Assembly: GCA_009780435.1 (NCBI GenBank)
Contig: WRAB01000009.1
Coordinates: 1-64,000 of the forward strand
DNA length: 64,000 nucleotides
Direction of reading: 5' to 3'
DNA from: Oscillospiraceae bacterium
Lineage (GTDB): Bacteria > Bacillota > Clostridia > Oscillospirales > Oscillospiraceae
Positions 52,943 to 62,359 of the stretch are shown one piece after another. Made by a program: the position numbers and the translations under genes. The notes under the pieces were generated by a model. It was not told the origin of the DNA and searched no databases. It saw only the letters and a list, made by a program, of their open reading frames with translations. Positions within the stretch are counted from its first letter, which is position 1; every line of letters begins with the position of its first letter.

Positions 52943-54442
52943 TCAAGATTCTATACTATTGCGTGCATCTTTGAAGAAGCTGGCTACAATGAGAATTACA
53001 ATAATGCCTATGGGAAAAGCTGCTATGATTGCAACGGTTTGCAGATTGTAAAGCGCTGATTCGGAAAAAATCAATCCGATGGGGAATATGATAACCATAA
53101 CTGCCCAAAAAGCGCGTATCCCACGACTGGGCTCCTGATTGGGGGATAATTTTTTGTAGCTGTAGCCGGATATGACATACGTCAAAACATCAAAGGTGGA
53201 AGCGTAGAAAATGATCATTGTGAGAGCCAAAAGCAGCAGCGCTACGGATGAGGCGGGAAGGGTTTCAAAAATACGCACAATCGTGTCGGCGATGGAATAG
53301 CCTTCGTAAATGGGGGTTGCAGAATCCAACCCGTGATGCGCTTGTTGCGCCAGGCCATAATTGCCGAGGATAATGAATGATGTGAACGTACCCGCCAACC
53401 CCCATAGATAGCCGCCGAGTACCGTGTTTTTTATTGTACGGCCTTTGCTGATCATACCGATGAAAAACGGAGTTGCCACACACCACGCCATCCAGTACGC
53501 CCAATAAAAAATGGTCCAATTTTGCGGAAAACTGTCGTTGCGCATGGGGTCTGTCCATGTTGCCAACCCGACAAAGTTTTGCGCCAAATTACCCACCGAA
53601 GCTACGCCCGTTTCCAGGATAAAGCGGCCCTCGCCGCCCAATACCAGGATATAAATTAACAGTGCAAAGAAAACATAGACACTTACTCTCGCAAGCCTTG
53701 ATATGCCTTTAATTCCCGTAAGAAGTGCAATGGTATATATGGCTGCTACCAGTAGCAAAATGATGATGGTAAAGATTGTGGACGTACCTATTCCAAAAAC
53801 ATGACTTAACGCTGCGGCGATTAGCGGGGTCGCCAATGAGAACGTGGTTGCAGTACCTGCCAACAGCGCAAAAATGGCAATCAGGTCAATTATTTTGCCG
53901 ATAGGCCCGTCTATCTTACTGCCCAAAAGCGGACGGACAGCCTCGGAAAATTTTTGTTTTGTGCCCTGCTTCACATGCAGCATATAGGCAAATGATATTG
54001 CGAGAACGATATAAAAACTCCATGCGATTGGACCCCAATGAAATAGAGGAAACGTTGCTGACCATAAATATGGATCTCCAAGTTCGTGTATGCGTGGTTC
54101 AGACATATACATAGCCCATTCGGAAAGTGAGAAAAAGATAATATCGGCGGCCATTGTGGACGTAAAAACAAGCGCCCCCCACGTAAAGGTAGAGTATGCT
54201 GGTTTGTCGACTTTTCCCAACCTTATTTTTCCGTATTTCGAAAACGCCATATACATGGTTGCGCCAAAAATAAGCAGACCTAACAAAATGTAATACAGGC
54301 CGAACTCATTACCCAAAAACCCCCGTGCACGTTCTAAAAAGAACTGGGACTGTTCCGGCACAAAAATAAACAGCAACCCCAGTGCCGTTATGCCTACAAG
54401 CGGTATTACAATTGAACTCCAATCAAGTTTGCGTTCCGTCAT
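52943..54442 (-). CDS. BCCT-family transporter (choline/betaine type)
   Basis: Membrane transporter of 499 residues with twelve segments of the betaine/carnitine/choline transporter family. The segment after the fourth helix (TWGALVFTSTMAADIIFFSLSEW) and the signature around FYWAYWMAWCVATPFFIG in the sixth to eighth helices match the family. As the last gene of the licC-licA operon (its ATG overlaps the licC stop by four bases) it most likely imports choline for the pathway. Na+ or H+ coupling cannot be decided. GGAGG 7 bases upstream. Confidence 0.88.
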   Translation of the reverse strand: MTERKLDWSSIVIPLVGITALGLLFIFVPEQSQFFLERARGFLGNEFGLYYILLGLLIFGATMYMAFSKYGKIRLGKVDKPAYSTFTWGALVFTSTMAADIIFFSLSEWAMYMSEPRIHELGDPYLWSATFPLFHWGPIAWSFYIVLAISFAYMLHVKQGTKQKFSEAVRPLLGSKIDGPIGKIIDLIAIFALLAGTATTFSLATPLIAAALSHVFGIGTSTIFTIIILLLVAAIYTIALLTGIKGISRLARVSVYVFFALLIYILVLGGEGRFILETGVASVGNLAQNFVGLATWTDPMRNDSFPQNWTIFYWAYWMAWCVATPFFIGMISKGRTIKNTVLGGYLWGLAGTFTSFIILGNYGLAQQAHHGLDSATPIYEGYSIADTIVRIFETLPASSVALLLLALTMIIFYASTFDVLTYVISGYSYKKLSPNQEPSRGIRAFWAVMVIIFPIGLIFSESALYNLQTVAIIAAFPIGIIVILIVASFFKDARNSIES

Positions 54443-55149
54443 TTTTGTCCCTCCTCGTATTTGTTGGCGGCAATTTCATATTCATGCAATGTATCAACTT
54501 CGGTTATATCGCCATTTTGTATGGGCCTGATTTTCAAGCGATATTCCCGGTTTTTGATGAACATGGGAATATCATCCCAATAGCATTGGTTATGCCGGGG
54601 GTATAGTTCTTCAAGATGGCGTTTCAGCCTTGCCCCATCGGCCGCCGTCCAAAATGATACGGAAAATAACTGCCAGCCGGCTTTCCCCCCCAAACGGTTG
54701 CAATCTATTACAAAGCCGTCGTCATCAACCTGTTGCAACCATTCACCATGCACTTCATCTACCCAGAGAGAGGCATAGCCCGAATATTCAAAAAAGGGGT
54801 GCAAAATCCTGGGATTATGCAGTATTTGGTCGCCATCACATATGACGGCACATTCCAGAAAATTGCGTGCAACATACAGTGAGGAAATGTTATTATGCAC
54901 AGCATAGTTTTGATTTTCAAGCAAGTGTACGTTCTTGTATTTTGTTGATAAATATTCGAAATATTCCTTTAAATGCCCAACCACAATATAAATCTCACAA
55001 ATTCCGTTATGGAGAAACCCCTGTATCATGGTCTCTATCATAGGTGTGCCGCCAACACGAAGGAGCGGCTTTGGAATGTTGTCTGTCAAAGGTTTTAAGC
55101 GGTCTCCCACTCCCGCCGCCATAATTACGGCCCTTTCGGCTCTGTGCAT
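54439..55149 (-). CDS. licC: CTP:phosphocholine cytidylyltransferase (LicC-like)
   Basis: Cytosolic nucleotidyltransferase of 236 residues that makes CDP-choline from phosphocholine and CTP. N-terminal IMAAGVGDRLKPLTDNIPKPLL, the catalytic-lysine region, and the metal-binding aspartates in CDGDQIL and the late WDDIPMF segment match LicC. The neighbour LicA and the BCCT transporter supply its substrate. AAGGAG 13 bases before the ATG. A phosphocholine transferase LicD was not found next to it. Confidence 0.85.
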   Translation of the reverse strand: MHRAERAVIMAAGVGDRLKPLTDNIPKPLLRVGGTPMIETMIQGFLHNGICEIYIVVGHLKEYFEYLSTKYKNVHLLENQNYAVHNNISSLYVARNFLECAVICDGDQILHNPRILHPFFEYSGYASLWVDEVHGEWLQQVDDDGFVIDCNRLGGKAGWQLFSVSFWTAADGARLKRHLEELYPRHNQCYWDDIPMFIKNREYRLKIRPIQNGDITEVDTLHEYEIAANKYEEGQK

Positions 55150-56019
55150 TCAGCTTGTTATCTCCTTAAAAATTTTATAATATTCTTTCGCATATTTATA
55201 TTGCCTCAATGCGTACTCGCCAAAGTCTTCACCCAGCATTTTCTTATATTCGCACCAGTTGCTCCAAAGAAGGCCGCAGATTGCTATATAGGCATACAGT
55301 TTGCGACGGATATCCATCGTACAAGTTCCTGTAAAATAATGGTCAATCAGTTGTTCGGTCTGCGCCCTGTCATACATGGCATATACAATGAACATGGCGA
55401 TGTCAAGGTGCGGATCAGCCATGGCGGCGTATTCCCAATCAATCAGTTTGATCTGTCCGTTCGGCAGAAAAATGAAGTTATCAGGCACGGCATCAATATG
55501 GGCAAGGCAATGCACGTTGTCTTGCGCGTCCACATAGGTTTTCAACCCCATTACAGCGGCCTTTGTAGCTGCATAATCCGCATAATGTGAAGGTCTGCCT
55601 TCCCACAGGCTTTCGTAAAATGCAATGCGCTCAAACGGACAAAATGTGTGCGGTACAGTCAAGTGAAGCGTATGAAATTTGCGTAATTTAGCCATGCTGG
55701 CAGCAATATCGGCAGAACTTAATCTATCGCACACCCGCACGCCTTCCCAGTATGCAGTGATTTTATAACCAGTTAGAGGGTCGAAATGCACGATGTCATC
55801 ACAGAACCCCAGCGGGGCGACAACTTGATAAACTGCGTGTTCTTTGTGACGATCAATAAGCTTGTCCGTTCCGACGCCTGGACTACGGATTATATACCGC
55901 TTTTCAGATTCCCCTATTTTGAAAATAAAGGAATCGTTGGTCATTCCCTTTTTCAGCGGTTTTAGGTCCGATACCTCGTCTATGTTACAATTGAAAATGT
56001 CAGCAATGATTTGTCGCAT
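55150..56019 (-). CDS. licA: Choline kinase (LicA-like)
   Basis: Cytosolic kinase of 289 residues of the choline/ethanolamine kinase family. Brenner motif HIDAVPDNFIF, and the downstream LIDWEYAAMADPHLDIAM for metal binding. Its product phosphocholine is the substrate of LicC encoded next. ATG is chosen with GAGG 9 bases upstream; an in-frame TTG overlapping the previous stop is also possible. Aminoglycoside phosphotransferase relatives share the motif, but the neighbours favour choline. Confidence 0.87.
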   Translation of the reverse strand: MRQIIADIFNCNIDEVSDLKPLKKGMTNDSFIFKIGESEKRYIIRSPGVGTDKLIDRHKEHAVYQVVAPLGFCDDIVHFDPLTGYKITAYWEGVRVCDRLSSADIAASMAKLRKFHTLHLTVPHTFCPFERIAFYESLWEGRPSHYADYAATKAAVMGLKTYVDAQDNVHCLAHIDAVPDNFIFLPNGQIKLIDWEYAAMADPHLDIAMFIVYAMYDRAQTEQLIDHYFTGTCTMDIRRKLYAYIAICGLLWSNWCEYKKMLGEDFGEYALRQYKYAKEYYKIFKEITS

Positions 56020-56024
56020 TTCGT

Positions 56025-57992
56025 TCAACCTCGTAATCGATTGATGATATACCTTCCCCCTGCCTCGCCGCTTCGACCGTGGTAATAAATATGTGCTTTG
56101 GCAACTTCTGCGATGCGCTCGGCATAAGAATCGCGTTCATTCAACAAGTTTGACGTGATATTCCCTATATTTGCTACATCAGGCAAATCAACCGACACAC
56201 CTATTTTGTCGCGCAGGGAGATATCCGTCACTTCAAGCCCATAGTCTTTGTAGTTCGGGTTAAGCACTTTCATTGGCGTATTGATAAAAATGCTGGGACG
56301 GGATGTTGCGAATGAAAATTCAAATGCGATTCCCGACCAGTCGGTAAGCAGTACATCCGATGTGAAAATTGTGGCATTGCTTAGAAAATCGGTATCAAGA
56401 ACAAGTTCACCGCTGTTTATATACGATTGATACCGTTCTTCCAGTTCGTCTATTATTTCGGGAAAAACTTTCAAATGCTGGGGGTGCGGGCGTACAATAA
56501 TCCGCCAACCTCTATCCAATAAACCTGAAAGCAACTCTTTTATACAGGTGTCTAGGATATTCTTGGGTTGCCACGAGGGGGCAATTAGTATTTGCGGAAT
56601 ATCATTTGTTTTTTCCAATTGCTTACACTGTTCAAGCAATTGGTCATACAACCCGTATCCCGCTTTTACCAACCGTTTTTTATGCAGTCCTGCCATTTCT
56701 TCTCTGCGCCGTATTTCAGTTGCCTGATGTTCTCCGACGCAAAAAAAGGTGTCGAAATGGTCATACGCCGTTTCTCTCGCAGTCAGATGCAAAGAGGCGG
56801 GTCCATGGGGGATGTGTATATACTCAATGTCGAGGCGGGCAATGGAGCGTTTAATATGGTATGTTTGCATGTCCTGCACAGTTGTTACTAACATCTTTGT
56901 ATCTAACCGCAACATCAAGGCAATTGTTTCACGCTCGCTTACGTAATACGGGATCAGCTGTTTGTGGCGGTCACGAACGAATATAATGTCGTTAGGGTCA
57001 TTGGTTAAATAATGTATTATAATATCAGAATTATCTATGATATAGTCTATGGTGTTCTTATAATATTTATATTGTCCGCTGGAAAGCGCATAGAAAACTA
57101 ACTCTTTTTTTGCCGTTTTAAACTGTGAAGCGTCTTTGCGAGAACGCGCCGTCAATCGTTTTGCTTGTTCACGTTCTGCCTTCAATTCGGGTTTCGATTT
57201 TTTTGTAGACATTATGTGTTTATAAGCCTCGGGTGCAAGTTTACGGGGGCTGAATAAAAGTTCTAATAATAAAGTTACTGCAACACCCAAAATATTTCCT
57301 ATGATCCAATATATCCCTACCGAAGCGGGCAAAACCCATGCAAAATATACAGAGAATGCCACGGTAAGAATGGTCATAACCATATTGGCTCTATGGCTTT
57401 GCGGTAACGCGCCCGGACTGTACGCGTTTTGAAACAGGCAAAAAGCAAGCGCGGTAAGCCCAGAAAGTAAGGGAATCAGCATCAGTATCGGATGTGCAAA
57501 TGAAGGGATTAAACCGATATTGATTCCTAAAAAATTCATGTCGATACTGCCTGCGGCCGCCGTTATCTGCGCTGCGGGGCCGGGCGGAATCCCATAGAGC
57601 ATTTCTGAAATCGTTGCGGCATTATAGCCCAATACATGCTGCAGGGGGCGGTACATCACCTGTAAAACCCCGATCAGCAAGACAAGCTGCAACAGTAAGG
57701 GAACGAGTCCTAAAAGAGGTTTATATTTTTGTTCCTTAAAAAGCTCATATTGTGCGGCGTTAAGAGATTCTCGGTCTACGGAAAACTGCTTTTTAAGGCG
57801 ATATAGTGCAGGCTGCAAGCGCAAAAAACGTATGGCGTTCATGTGCGTCGCATAATTAACAGGAAGCATAATAACCCTTACTACAATAGCAAAAATAAAC
57901 ACCGCTATGCCAAAGTGGCCTGTAAGACTGTAAAGCACCCGCAGAATGAGCCCCAATGGCACACCCAAAACAGTGTTTATGAAATCAAACAA
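56025..57992 (-). CDS. YidC/Oxa1 insertase fused to a CDP-glycerol phosphotransferase (TagF-like)
   Basis: A single 655-residue chain with two familiar parts. Residues 1-250 are a YidC/Oxa1 membrane insertase, five hydrophobic segments with the groove arginine Arg39 in FAIVVRVIMLPV. A basic linker (about 255-298) leads to a CDP-glycerol:polyglycerol-phosphate transferase-like domain (300-655) with His396 (IPHGPASLH), RPHP (501-504) and SDVLLTDWSGIAFE (545-558). The start is TTG with GGAGG 8 bases upstream, directly behind the previous stop. In a licA-licC operon it may transfer an alcohol-phosphate (glycerol- or choline-phosphate) to a surface polymer at the membrane. The YidC part may only anchor or may also insert a partner. 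Confidence 0.85.
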   Translation of the reverse strand: MFDFINTVLGVPLGLILRVLYSLTGHFGIAVFIFAIVVRVIMLPVNYATHMNAIRFLRLQPALYRLKKQFSVDRESLNAAQYELFKEQKYKPLLGLVPLLLQLVLLIGVLQVMYRPLQHVLGYNAATISEMLYGIPPGPAAQITAAAGSIDMNFLGINIGLIPSFAHPILMLIPLLSGLTALAFCLFQNAYSPGALPQSHRANMVMTILTVAFSVYFAWVLPASVGIYWIIGNILGVAVTLLLELLFSPRKLAPEAYKHIMSTKKSKPELKAEREQAKRLTARSRKDASQFKTAKKELVFYALSSGQYKYYKNTIDYIIDNSDIIIHYLTNDPNDIIFVRDRHKQLIPYYVSERETIALMLRLDTKMLVTTVQDMQTYHIKRSIARLDIEYIHIPHGPASLHLTARETAYDHFDTFFCVGEHQATEIRRREEMAGLHKKRLVKAGYGLYDQLLEQCKQLEKTNDIPQILIAPSWQPKNILDTCIKELLSGLLDRGWRIIVRPHPQHLKVFPEIIDELEERYQSYINSGELVLDTDFLSNATIFTSDVLLTDWSGIAFEFSFATSRPSIFINTPMKVLNPNYKDYGLEVTDISLRDKIGVSVDLPDVANIGNITSNLLNERDSYAERIAEVAKAHIYYHGRSGEAGGRYIINRLRG

Positions 57993-58196
57993 TTATTTTT
58001 CCTCCACATTTTCTAACGTATCAATTATTTCATCGTTTTCATCGCCCGTTATTCCGTTGACAGGCGTATCGGGTTTATCTTTTTTCAAAAGTTTGCGCGC
58101 TTTTCTTTTTGCAGAATACCATATTACCCCGCCGACTGTAACAATCGAAATAATTACGCCCATTAACATTCCGGCAAAACCTGGATCTATATACAT
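57993..58196 (-). CDS. Small membrane protein starting MYIDPG
   Basis: 67 residues: one N-terminal membrane segment (about 8-28), then a basic stretch (SAKRKARKLLKK) and an acidic tail. The MYIDPG start is common in small membrane proteins encoded beside sulfatase-like or polysaccharide genes in Clostridia. Strong AGGAG before the ATG. Its stop codon touches the start of the YidC-fusion gene, so both are coupled. No function known; a partner or tether in the same complex is possible. Confidence 0.75.
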   Translation of the reverse strand: MYIDPGFAGMLMGVIISIVTVGGVIWYSAKRKARKLLKKDKPDTPVNGITGDENDEIIDTLENVEEK

Positions 58197-58219
58197 ATTA
58201 CTTTCTCCTTTTTATGGTA

Positions 58220-59779
58220 TCAATCATTCGGATTTGTGTGCGGTATAATCAGTTCATAATTGGGGCCGACAAAGCGGTTTACAAGTTCACGGACAATGTT
58301 AAGCGGGGCGATGGGAGCATCCAAACCGCCATATGCATCCGGTATGTGTACCGCGCTGAAAACAGAATGGGTTAATTCCATTGATATTTCCCTCGGTATC
58401 CCTTCTGCGTCCATATGCCTGTGTGTATATTCACGGTGAAAGCCATGATCTGACTGTAGAATAATGACAGCATTCGGATTTCTTTCAAGGATTTCATCAA
58501 CCGCGTTCAACATGGAGGTCACAATTTGTTCAAATGCCAAGGGGTATAGATCGAGTCTTGTTTCCGCATTGACCTTCGTGTCTGGGTCGAGGTAATGCCA
58601 TCGCATCGCGTGGGTTTCCTCATAGTATCTCCAAGTAAATGCAGGCGATGCGGCATTAACCTCCCCTTCACGTTGCAGTCTCTCCTCTTCATTTCCAAAA
58701 AACAATCGATTCAGAATGTAAAAATTCAAAGGCGTCGTCATTTCTAATGTTTGCGGCAGATCGGTGCGCAAAAAATCGTTCCAAAGCTGCCTGATTCTTG
58801 AATAATAGCGATATGCACCCGTCGTGCGCGAAATATCTACTACTTGCCACCAATCGTTTATGCCTTGAATGTCGTATCCTGCCGCTAAAAGTGCGGCGAA
58901 TAACTCGAAGTATAGAGCGACATCTTCATATAAGCAAACATTGTCTCCTTCTACTATAGGGTACAATTGTTCACGCACTTCCCAACCAAATCCCTCATCT
59001 ATCGCATTTAAAATAATTCCAAAATAGCTGTCATAAAAAGCGGGAGATAAATACATAGGGACTGCGATATGCGTTCCTGCGGCATTACGCAAATATGCGC
59101 TTTCGTCAATTATAAAATTTCGTTTTGCCAGTTCATAGCGCACATGTTCTTGACATTCATCCCAAAAACGCTCAACCGTTCTAAGGCTTGTCATCCCGTC
59201 TAGATGAATCCAATAAATATCGGGATTTGGCAAATTTGGATTTATGTTGAAATCGCGGCGAACATAAAATTCTGGCGCATCATTTCCATCAAACACCATT
59301 TCAGGGGCGGTGTTCGTACGTTGCACAATCAAAGCAGAAAATAAATTAAACACAAAAAGCAGGCAAACCACACCTGCCAGCGCATTAAAAAGAGTGATTG
59401 CTATGTTCGGATATTTTATGCTACGTAAACGTGAAACGACTGCAACAGCTAAAATGACAACAAGAAAAACGCCTAAAGCTAGATATTTGCCCATTCCGCT
59501 TATGTGGAACAGGGACATTAAAGATTCGTAAAACCAGAAAAACACCCAGGACAAAACAGACAGGAGGAGCGCCATTTGCATGTTTTTTGAAAGTATCCAT
59601 AATGCCGCAAAACCCATCGTACCAATCACAGCTAATAAAGTTGCCAAAACCAGCACATGCCCAAAACGCAAGTGATTCATACTTACATTTTGAGCATACA
59701 GGAAGAAGAGAAAAATGTTAGGCAACAAAGCCGCCGCCACAACATATAAGATATAAAAAATATTAATTTTTTTAATCAT
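58220..59779 (-). CDS. Membrane-anchored sulfatase-fold enzyme
   Basis: Protein of 519 residues: five membrane segments in the first 155 residues, then an extracellular alkaline-phosphatase/sulfatase-fold domain (NPDIYWIHLDGMTSLRT ... IILQSDHGFH). The layout (membrane helices plus outer sulfatase domain) resembles LtaS-type phosphoglycerol or phosphoethanolamine transferases, but the nucleophile region DGMTS differs from the common T-motif, so the exact reaction is open. GGGG 8 bases before the later ATG. It is the first gene of the phosphocholine operon and may build or trim the polymer that is decorated. Confidence 0.75.
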   Translation of the reverse strand: MIKKINIFYILYVVAAALLPNIFLFFLYAQNVSMNHLRFGHVLVLATLLAVIGTMGFAALWILSKNMQMALLLSVLSWVFFWFYESLMSLFHISGMGKYLALGVFLVVILAVAVVSRLRSIKYPNIAITLFNALAGVVCLLFVFNLFSALIVQRTNTAPEMVFDGNDAPEFYVRRDFNINPNLPNPDIYWIHLDGMTSLRTVERFWDECQEHVRYELAKRNFIIDESAYLRNAAGTHIAVPMYLSPAFYDSYFGIILNAIDEGFGWEVREQLYPIVEGDNVCLYEDVALYFELFAALLAAGYDIQGINDWWQVVDISRTTGAYRYYSRIRQLWNDFLRTDLPQTLEMTTPLNFYILNRLFFGNEEERLQREGEVNAASPAFTWRYYEETHAMRWHYLDPDTKVNAETRLDLYPLAFEQIVTSMLNAVDEILERNPNAVIILQSDHGFHREYTHRHMDAEGIPREISMELTHSVFSAVHIPDAYGGLDAPIAPLNIVRELVNRFVGPNYELIIPHTNPND

Positions 59780-59799
59780 GATTTTATCCCCTAAACGAT

Positions 59800-59828
59800 A
59801 TTTTATCACAAACATCGTTTAACGTCAA
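59800..59828 (-). promoter_or_regulatory. Sigma-A promoter of the phosphocholine operon
   Basis: TTGACG and TAAAAT with a 17-base spacer on the minus strand, about 20 bases before the sulfatase-fold gene. Confidence 0.75.
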
Positions 59829-59928
59829 ACTATCTCTCGTCTATATTGTTCCCGTCACCCTAAAAAAGCATTAAAATCATATTTCCCAAACTTCTACACA
59901 AACTACAGGGCGAAAGGTTGTGAGAATC

Positions 59929-60117
59929 ATGAGCCTCATCCCGTGTACCAGCAGTTGCGTCTATCAACAGGACGGCACCTGCACCTTAGAGCGGGCCGCC
60001 TCCTGCGGGACGTTGGATGCGCAGCCAGCTGCAGGCTGTGTCCACTTTATCAGCACCGGATCAAACACCCACCGCCAGAAAAGCGTCCCGGATGGTCTTG
60101 ACCATGGTCAGCTTTAG
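59929..60117 (+). CDS. Small cysteine-rich protein
   Basis: 62 residues from the ATG behind AGG. The N-terminal 40 residues hold the pattern CTSSCVYQQDGTCTLERA ... GCVHFI, with five spaced cysteines typical of small metal-binding proteins common in Clostridia. The 3' end overlaps the converging radA gene by 57 bases and the last 20 residues look like random sequence, so the stop may have shifted by a mutation. Function unknown. Confidence 0.6.
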   Translation: MSLIPCTSSCVYQQDGTCTLERAASCGTLDAQPAAGCVHFISTGSNTHRQKSVPDGLDHGQL

Positions 60118-61434
60118 CCCCTCTGGCCGGACCAGCTTTTCCCGATCCTGCACTGGGAGAATACACTTGGTAAATCCCAGTCTCTGCACCTCAGCTAAGC
60201 GCTGATTGATCCCCGACACGGCCCGAATCTCCCCGGTGAGGCCCACCTCGCCGATGGCCACGATCCCGCTGTCCAGAGGCCAATCCCGATAGCTGGACGC
60301 AATCGCCAGCATAGTTGCTAAGTCCGCCGCCGGCTCGTCGATGGTCAGGCCGCCCACCACGTTGATGTAGGCATCGCACCCGCCGATGGCTAAGCCGCCC
60401 CGCTTCTCCGCCACGGCCAAAAGCAACATAGCCCGGCCCAGGTCGAGACCGTTTGCCGTCCGGCGGGGGACTTTCAGGCTGGTGGGAGTCAAGAGGGCTT
60501 GAATCTCCGCCAGTACGGGGCGAGTCCCCTCCATGACGCTGGTAACACAGGTGCCGGGGGCGTTCTCCGGTCTGCCAGACAGGAGCATCTCTGAGGGGTT
60601 GGGCACCTCTTTCAGCCCCGCCCCCGTCATCTCAAAGACGCCGATCTCATTGGTGGAGCCGAAGCGGTTTTTGGCCGCCCGGAGGATTTTATAGGACAAG
60701 TTGCTCGATCCCTCCACGTACAACACACAGTCCACCATATGCTCCAACACCCGGGGCCCTGCGATGTCCCCCTCTTTGTTGACATGGCCGATGACGAAAA
60801 CTGTGAGGCCCTGTCCCTTTGCCATCTGCATTAGATGCATGGTACACTGCTTGACTTGGCTGACGCTGCCGGGGGCGGTGTTCACATCGTCGGAAAAGAG
60901 GGTCTGGATGGAGTCCACGATGAGCATGTCCGGCTGGATCTCCCCCACCGCCGCCTGAATCTGTTCCAGGTTCGTCTCCGGCAGGAGATACAGCTCCGCA
61001 CCGGAGACACCCAGCCGCTCGGCCCGCATTTTGATCTGGGCCTGGGACTCCTCACCGGATACGTATAGCACCCGGGCAAAACGGCTCAAGTGGCCGCAAA
61101 TTTGCAGCATCAGCGTAGACTTCCCCACACCGGGCGCACCGCCGATGAGCACCAGGGAACCCTTGACCGCACCGCCGCCCAGCACGCGATCCAGCTCTCC
61201 CAGCCCTGTATCAAAGCGGATTTCGCTTCCGCTCTCCACTTCGGTCAAAAGCCGGGCCGTAGACGGATTGGCACTCCGCACCGGGACGGCTTGTCCCTTC
61301 CCGCCCTTGGCCTTCCCCTTGACAACGGTCTCCTCTACAATGGTATTCCACTGCCCGCAGGCGCCGCACTGCCCCGACCACCGGGGCGTCTCGTTGCCGC
61401 AGGCGCTGCAAAAAAATATGATTTTTTCTTTCAT
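60061..61434 (-). CDS. radA: DNA repair protein RadA
   Basis: Cytosolic protein of 457 residues aiding homologous recombination. N-terminal zinc finger (CSACGNETPRWSGQCGAC), RecA-like ATPase with Walker A GAPGVGKST, the RadA-specific KNRFGSTNEIG motif, and a C-terminal Lon-like domain without the protease dyad. GGAGGG 9 bases before the ATG. It overlaps the cwlD-like gene by four bases, so both are in one transcript. Confidence 0.95.
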   Translation of the reverse strand: MKEKIIFFCSACGNETPRWSGQCGACGQWNTIVEETVVKGKAKGGKGQAVPVRSANPSTARLLTEVESGSEIRFDTGLGELDRVLGGGAVKGSLVLIGGAPGVGKSTLMLQICGHLSRFARVLYVSGEESQAQIKMRAERLGVSGAELYLLPETNLEQIQAAVGEIQPDMLIVDSIQTLFSDDVNTAPGSVSQVKQCTMHLMQMAKGQGLTVFVIGHVNKEGDIAGPRVLEHMVDCVLYVEGSSNLSYKILRAAKNRFGSTNEIGVFEMTGAGLKEVPNPSEMLLSGRPENAPGTCVTSVMEGTRPVLAEIQALLTPTSLKVPRRTANGLDLGRAMLLLAVAEKRGGLAIGGCDAYINVVGGLTIDEPAADLATMLAIASSYRDWPLDSGIVAIGEVGLTGEIRAVSGINQRLAEVQRLGFTKCILPVQDREKLVRPEGLKLTMVKTIRDAFLAVGV

Positions 61435-62186
61435 GTGGGGTCACTCCCTCCAAAATACCGTGCTATGAATAGATCTTGGGACTGCATAAAGCCCGCAAAT
61501 AAGCTGGCGGCCAGTTTTCGCTGATAGGAATCCGCCTCTAGGAGCAACACCTCCCAGGGGTTGGATAAAAAACCGCACTCCACCAGAATGGCGGGACAGT
61601 CGATATGTTTCATCAGATACACACTACGGGGTACCGGGAGCGGACACCGCTCCTTTTTGGGCTGGAGCGCAGCGATTAATATCCCCTGGGCGGTCTGAGC
61701 AAATTCCTTGCTGGCATCGGTGTCCGCAAAGAGCACCTGGGGTCCGGATACGCCGGTATCTGCGAACATGTTCTGGTGGATGCTGATGACCACGGCGTTT
61801 GGGGCAGCATTGATCTGCGCCACCCTGGCCCTGGTATCGACCACTTTTTTTGCCCGAATGGAATCCGCATCTTCCGGATAGTCCAGATCAGCCGTACGCC
61901 GGGTCATCTCCACGGGGATGCCGTAGAGGGCCGCCAAGGCCTCCAATTTGAGGCCGATTGCCAAGTTGAGTTCCCGCTCGTAAATCCCCGCCGGGGAGAC
62001 GGCCCCGCCGTCAACGCCGCCGTGGCCGGGGTCGATGATTAAAATCACCTCCGCCGATTGATCCGAGGTCGCCATGACCGCTACGTGCGCTTGCCCTCTG
62101 GCGTGATAATACACGCCGGCCAGTCCCAAAAGCAGGACAGCGGCAATACACAGCAAAATCCCCCTGCCCCATATGCGCCCCCTCAC
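61431..62186 (-). CDS. N-acetylmuramoyl-L-alanine amidase, CwlD-like
   Basis: Secreted or membrane-anchored amidase of 251 residues. One N-terminal membrane segment, then Amidase_3 with LIIDPGHGGVDGGAV (first zinc His), YERELNLAI (Glu), ISIHQNMF (second His) and the C-terminal VECGFLSN (catalytic Glu). The length fits CwlD, which helps form muramic lactam in spore cortex. GTG chosen with GAGGGG 10 bases upstream; an earlier GTG has no spaced site. Spore genes (cotJ) follow divergently, consistent with a sporulation role. Confidence 0.85.
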   Translation of the reverse strand: MRGRIWGRGILLCIAAVLLLGLAGVYYHARGQAHVAVMATSDQSAEVILIIDPGHGGVDGGAVSPAGIYERELNLAIGLKLEALAALYGIPVEMTRRTADLDYPEDADSIRAKKVVDTRARVAQINAAPNAVVISIHQNMFADTGVSGPQVLFADTDASKEFAQTAQGILIAALQPKKERCPLPVPRSVYLMKHIDCPAILVECGFLSNPWEVLLLEADSYQRKLAASLFAGFMQSQDLFIARYFGGSDPT

Positions 62187-62359
62187 ATTGTCCACGCCCC
62201 TCTCTAGGGTACACTATGAGGGGGCGGGGGGAAATATGTACACGTCTGTATTATAGCACAGAGCGGCGCAAAAAAGAACCGAACACAGAGTCCTCTCATA
62301 AGATGAGAATAGAGACGCAAAGCGTCTCCAGATAAATGCATTCTTAGGAGGAACCCCTC

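Noticed and set aside
62281-62330. Hairpins GAGACGC-AAA-GCGTCTC and TCTCAT-AAG-ATGAGA before cotJ
   Set aside because: Short, without T-runs, and no clear sigma-E promoter could be fitted; not called as terminator or promoter.
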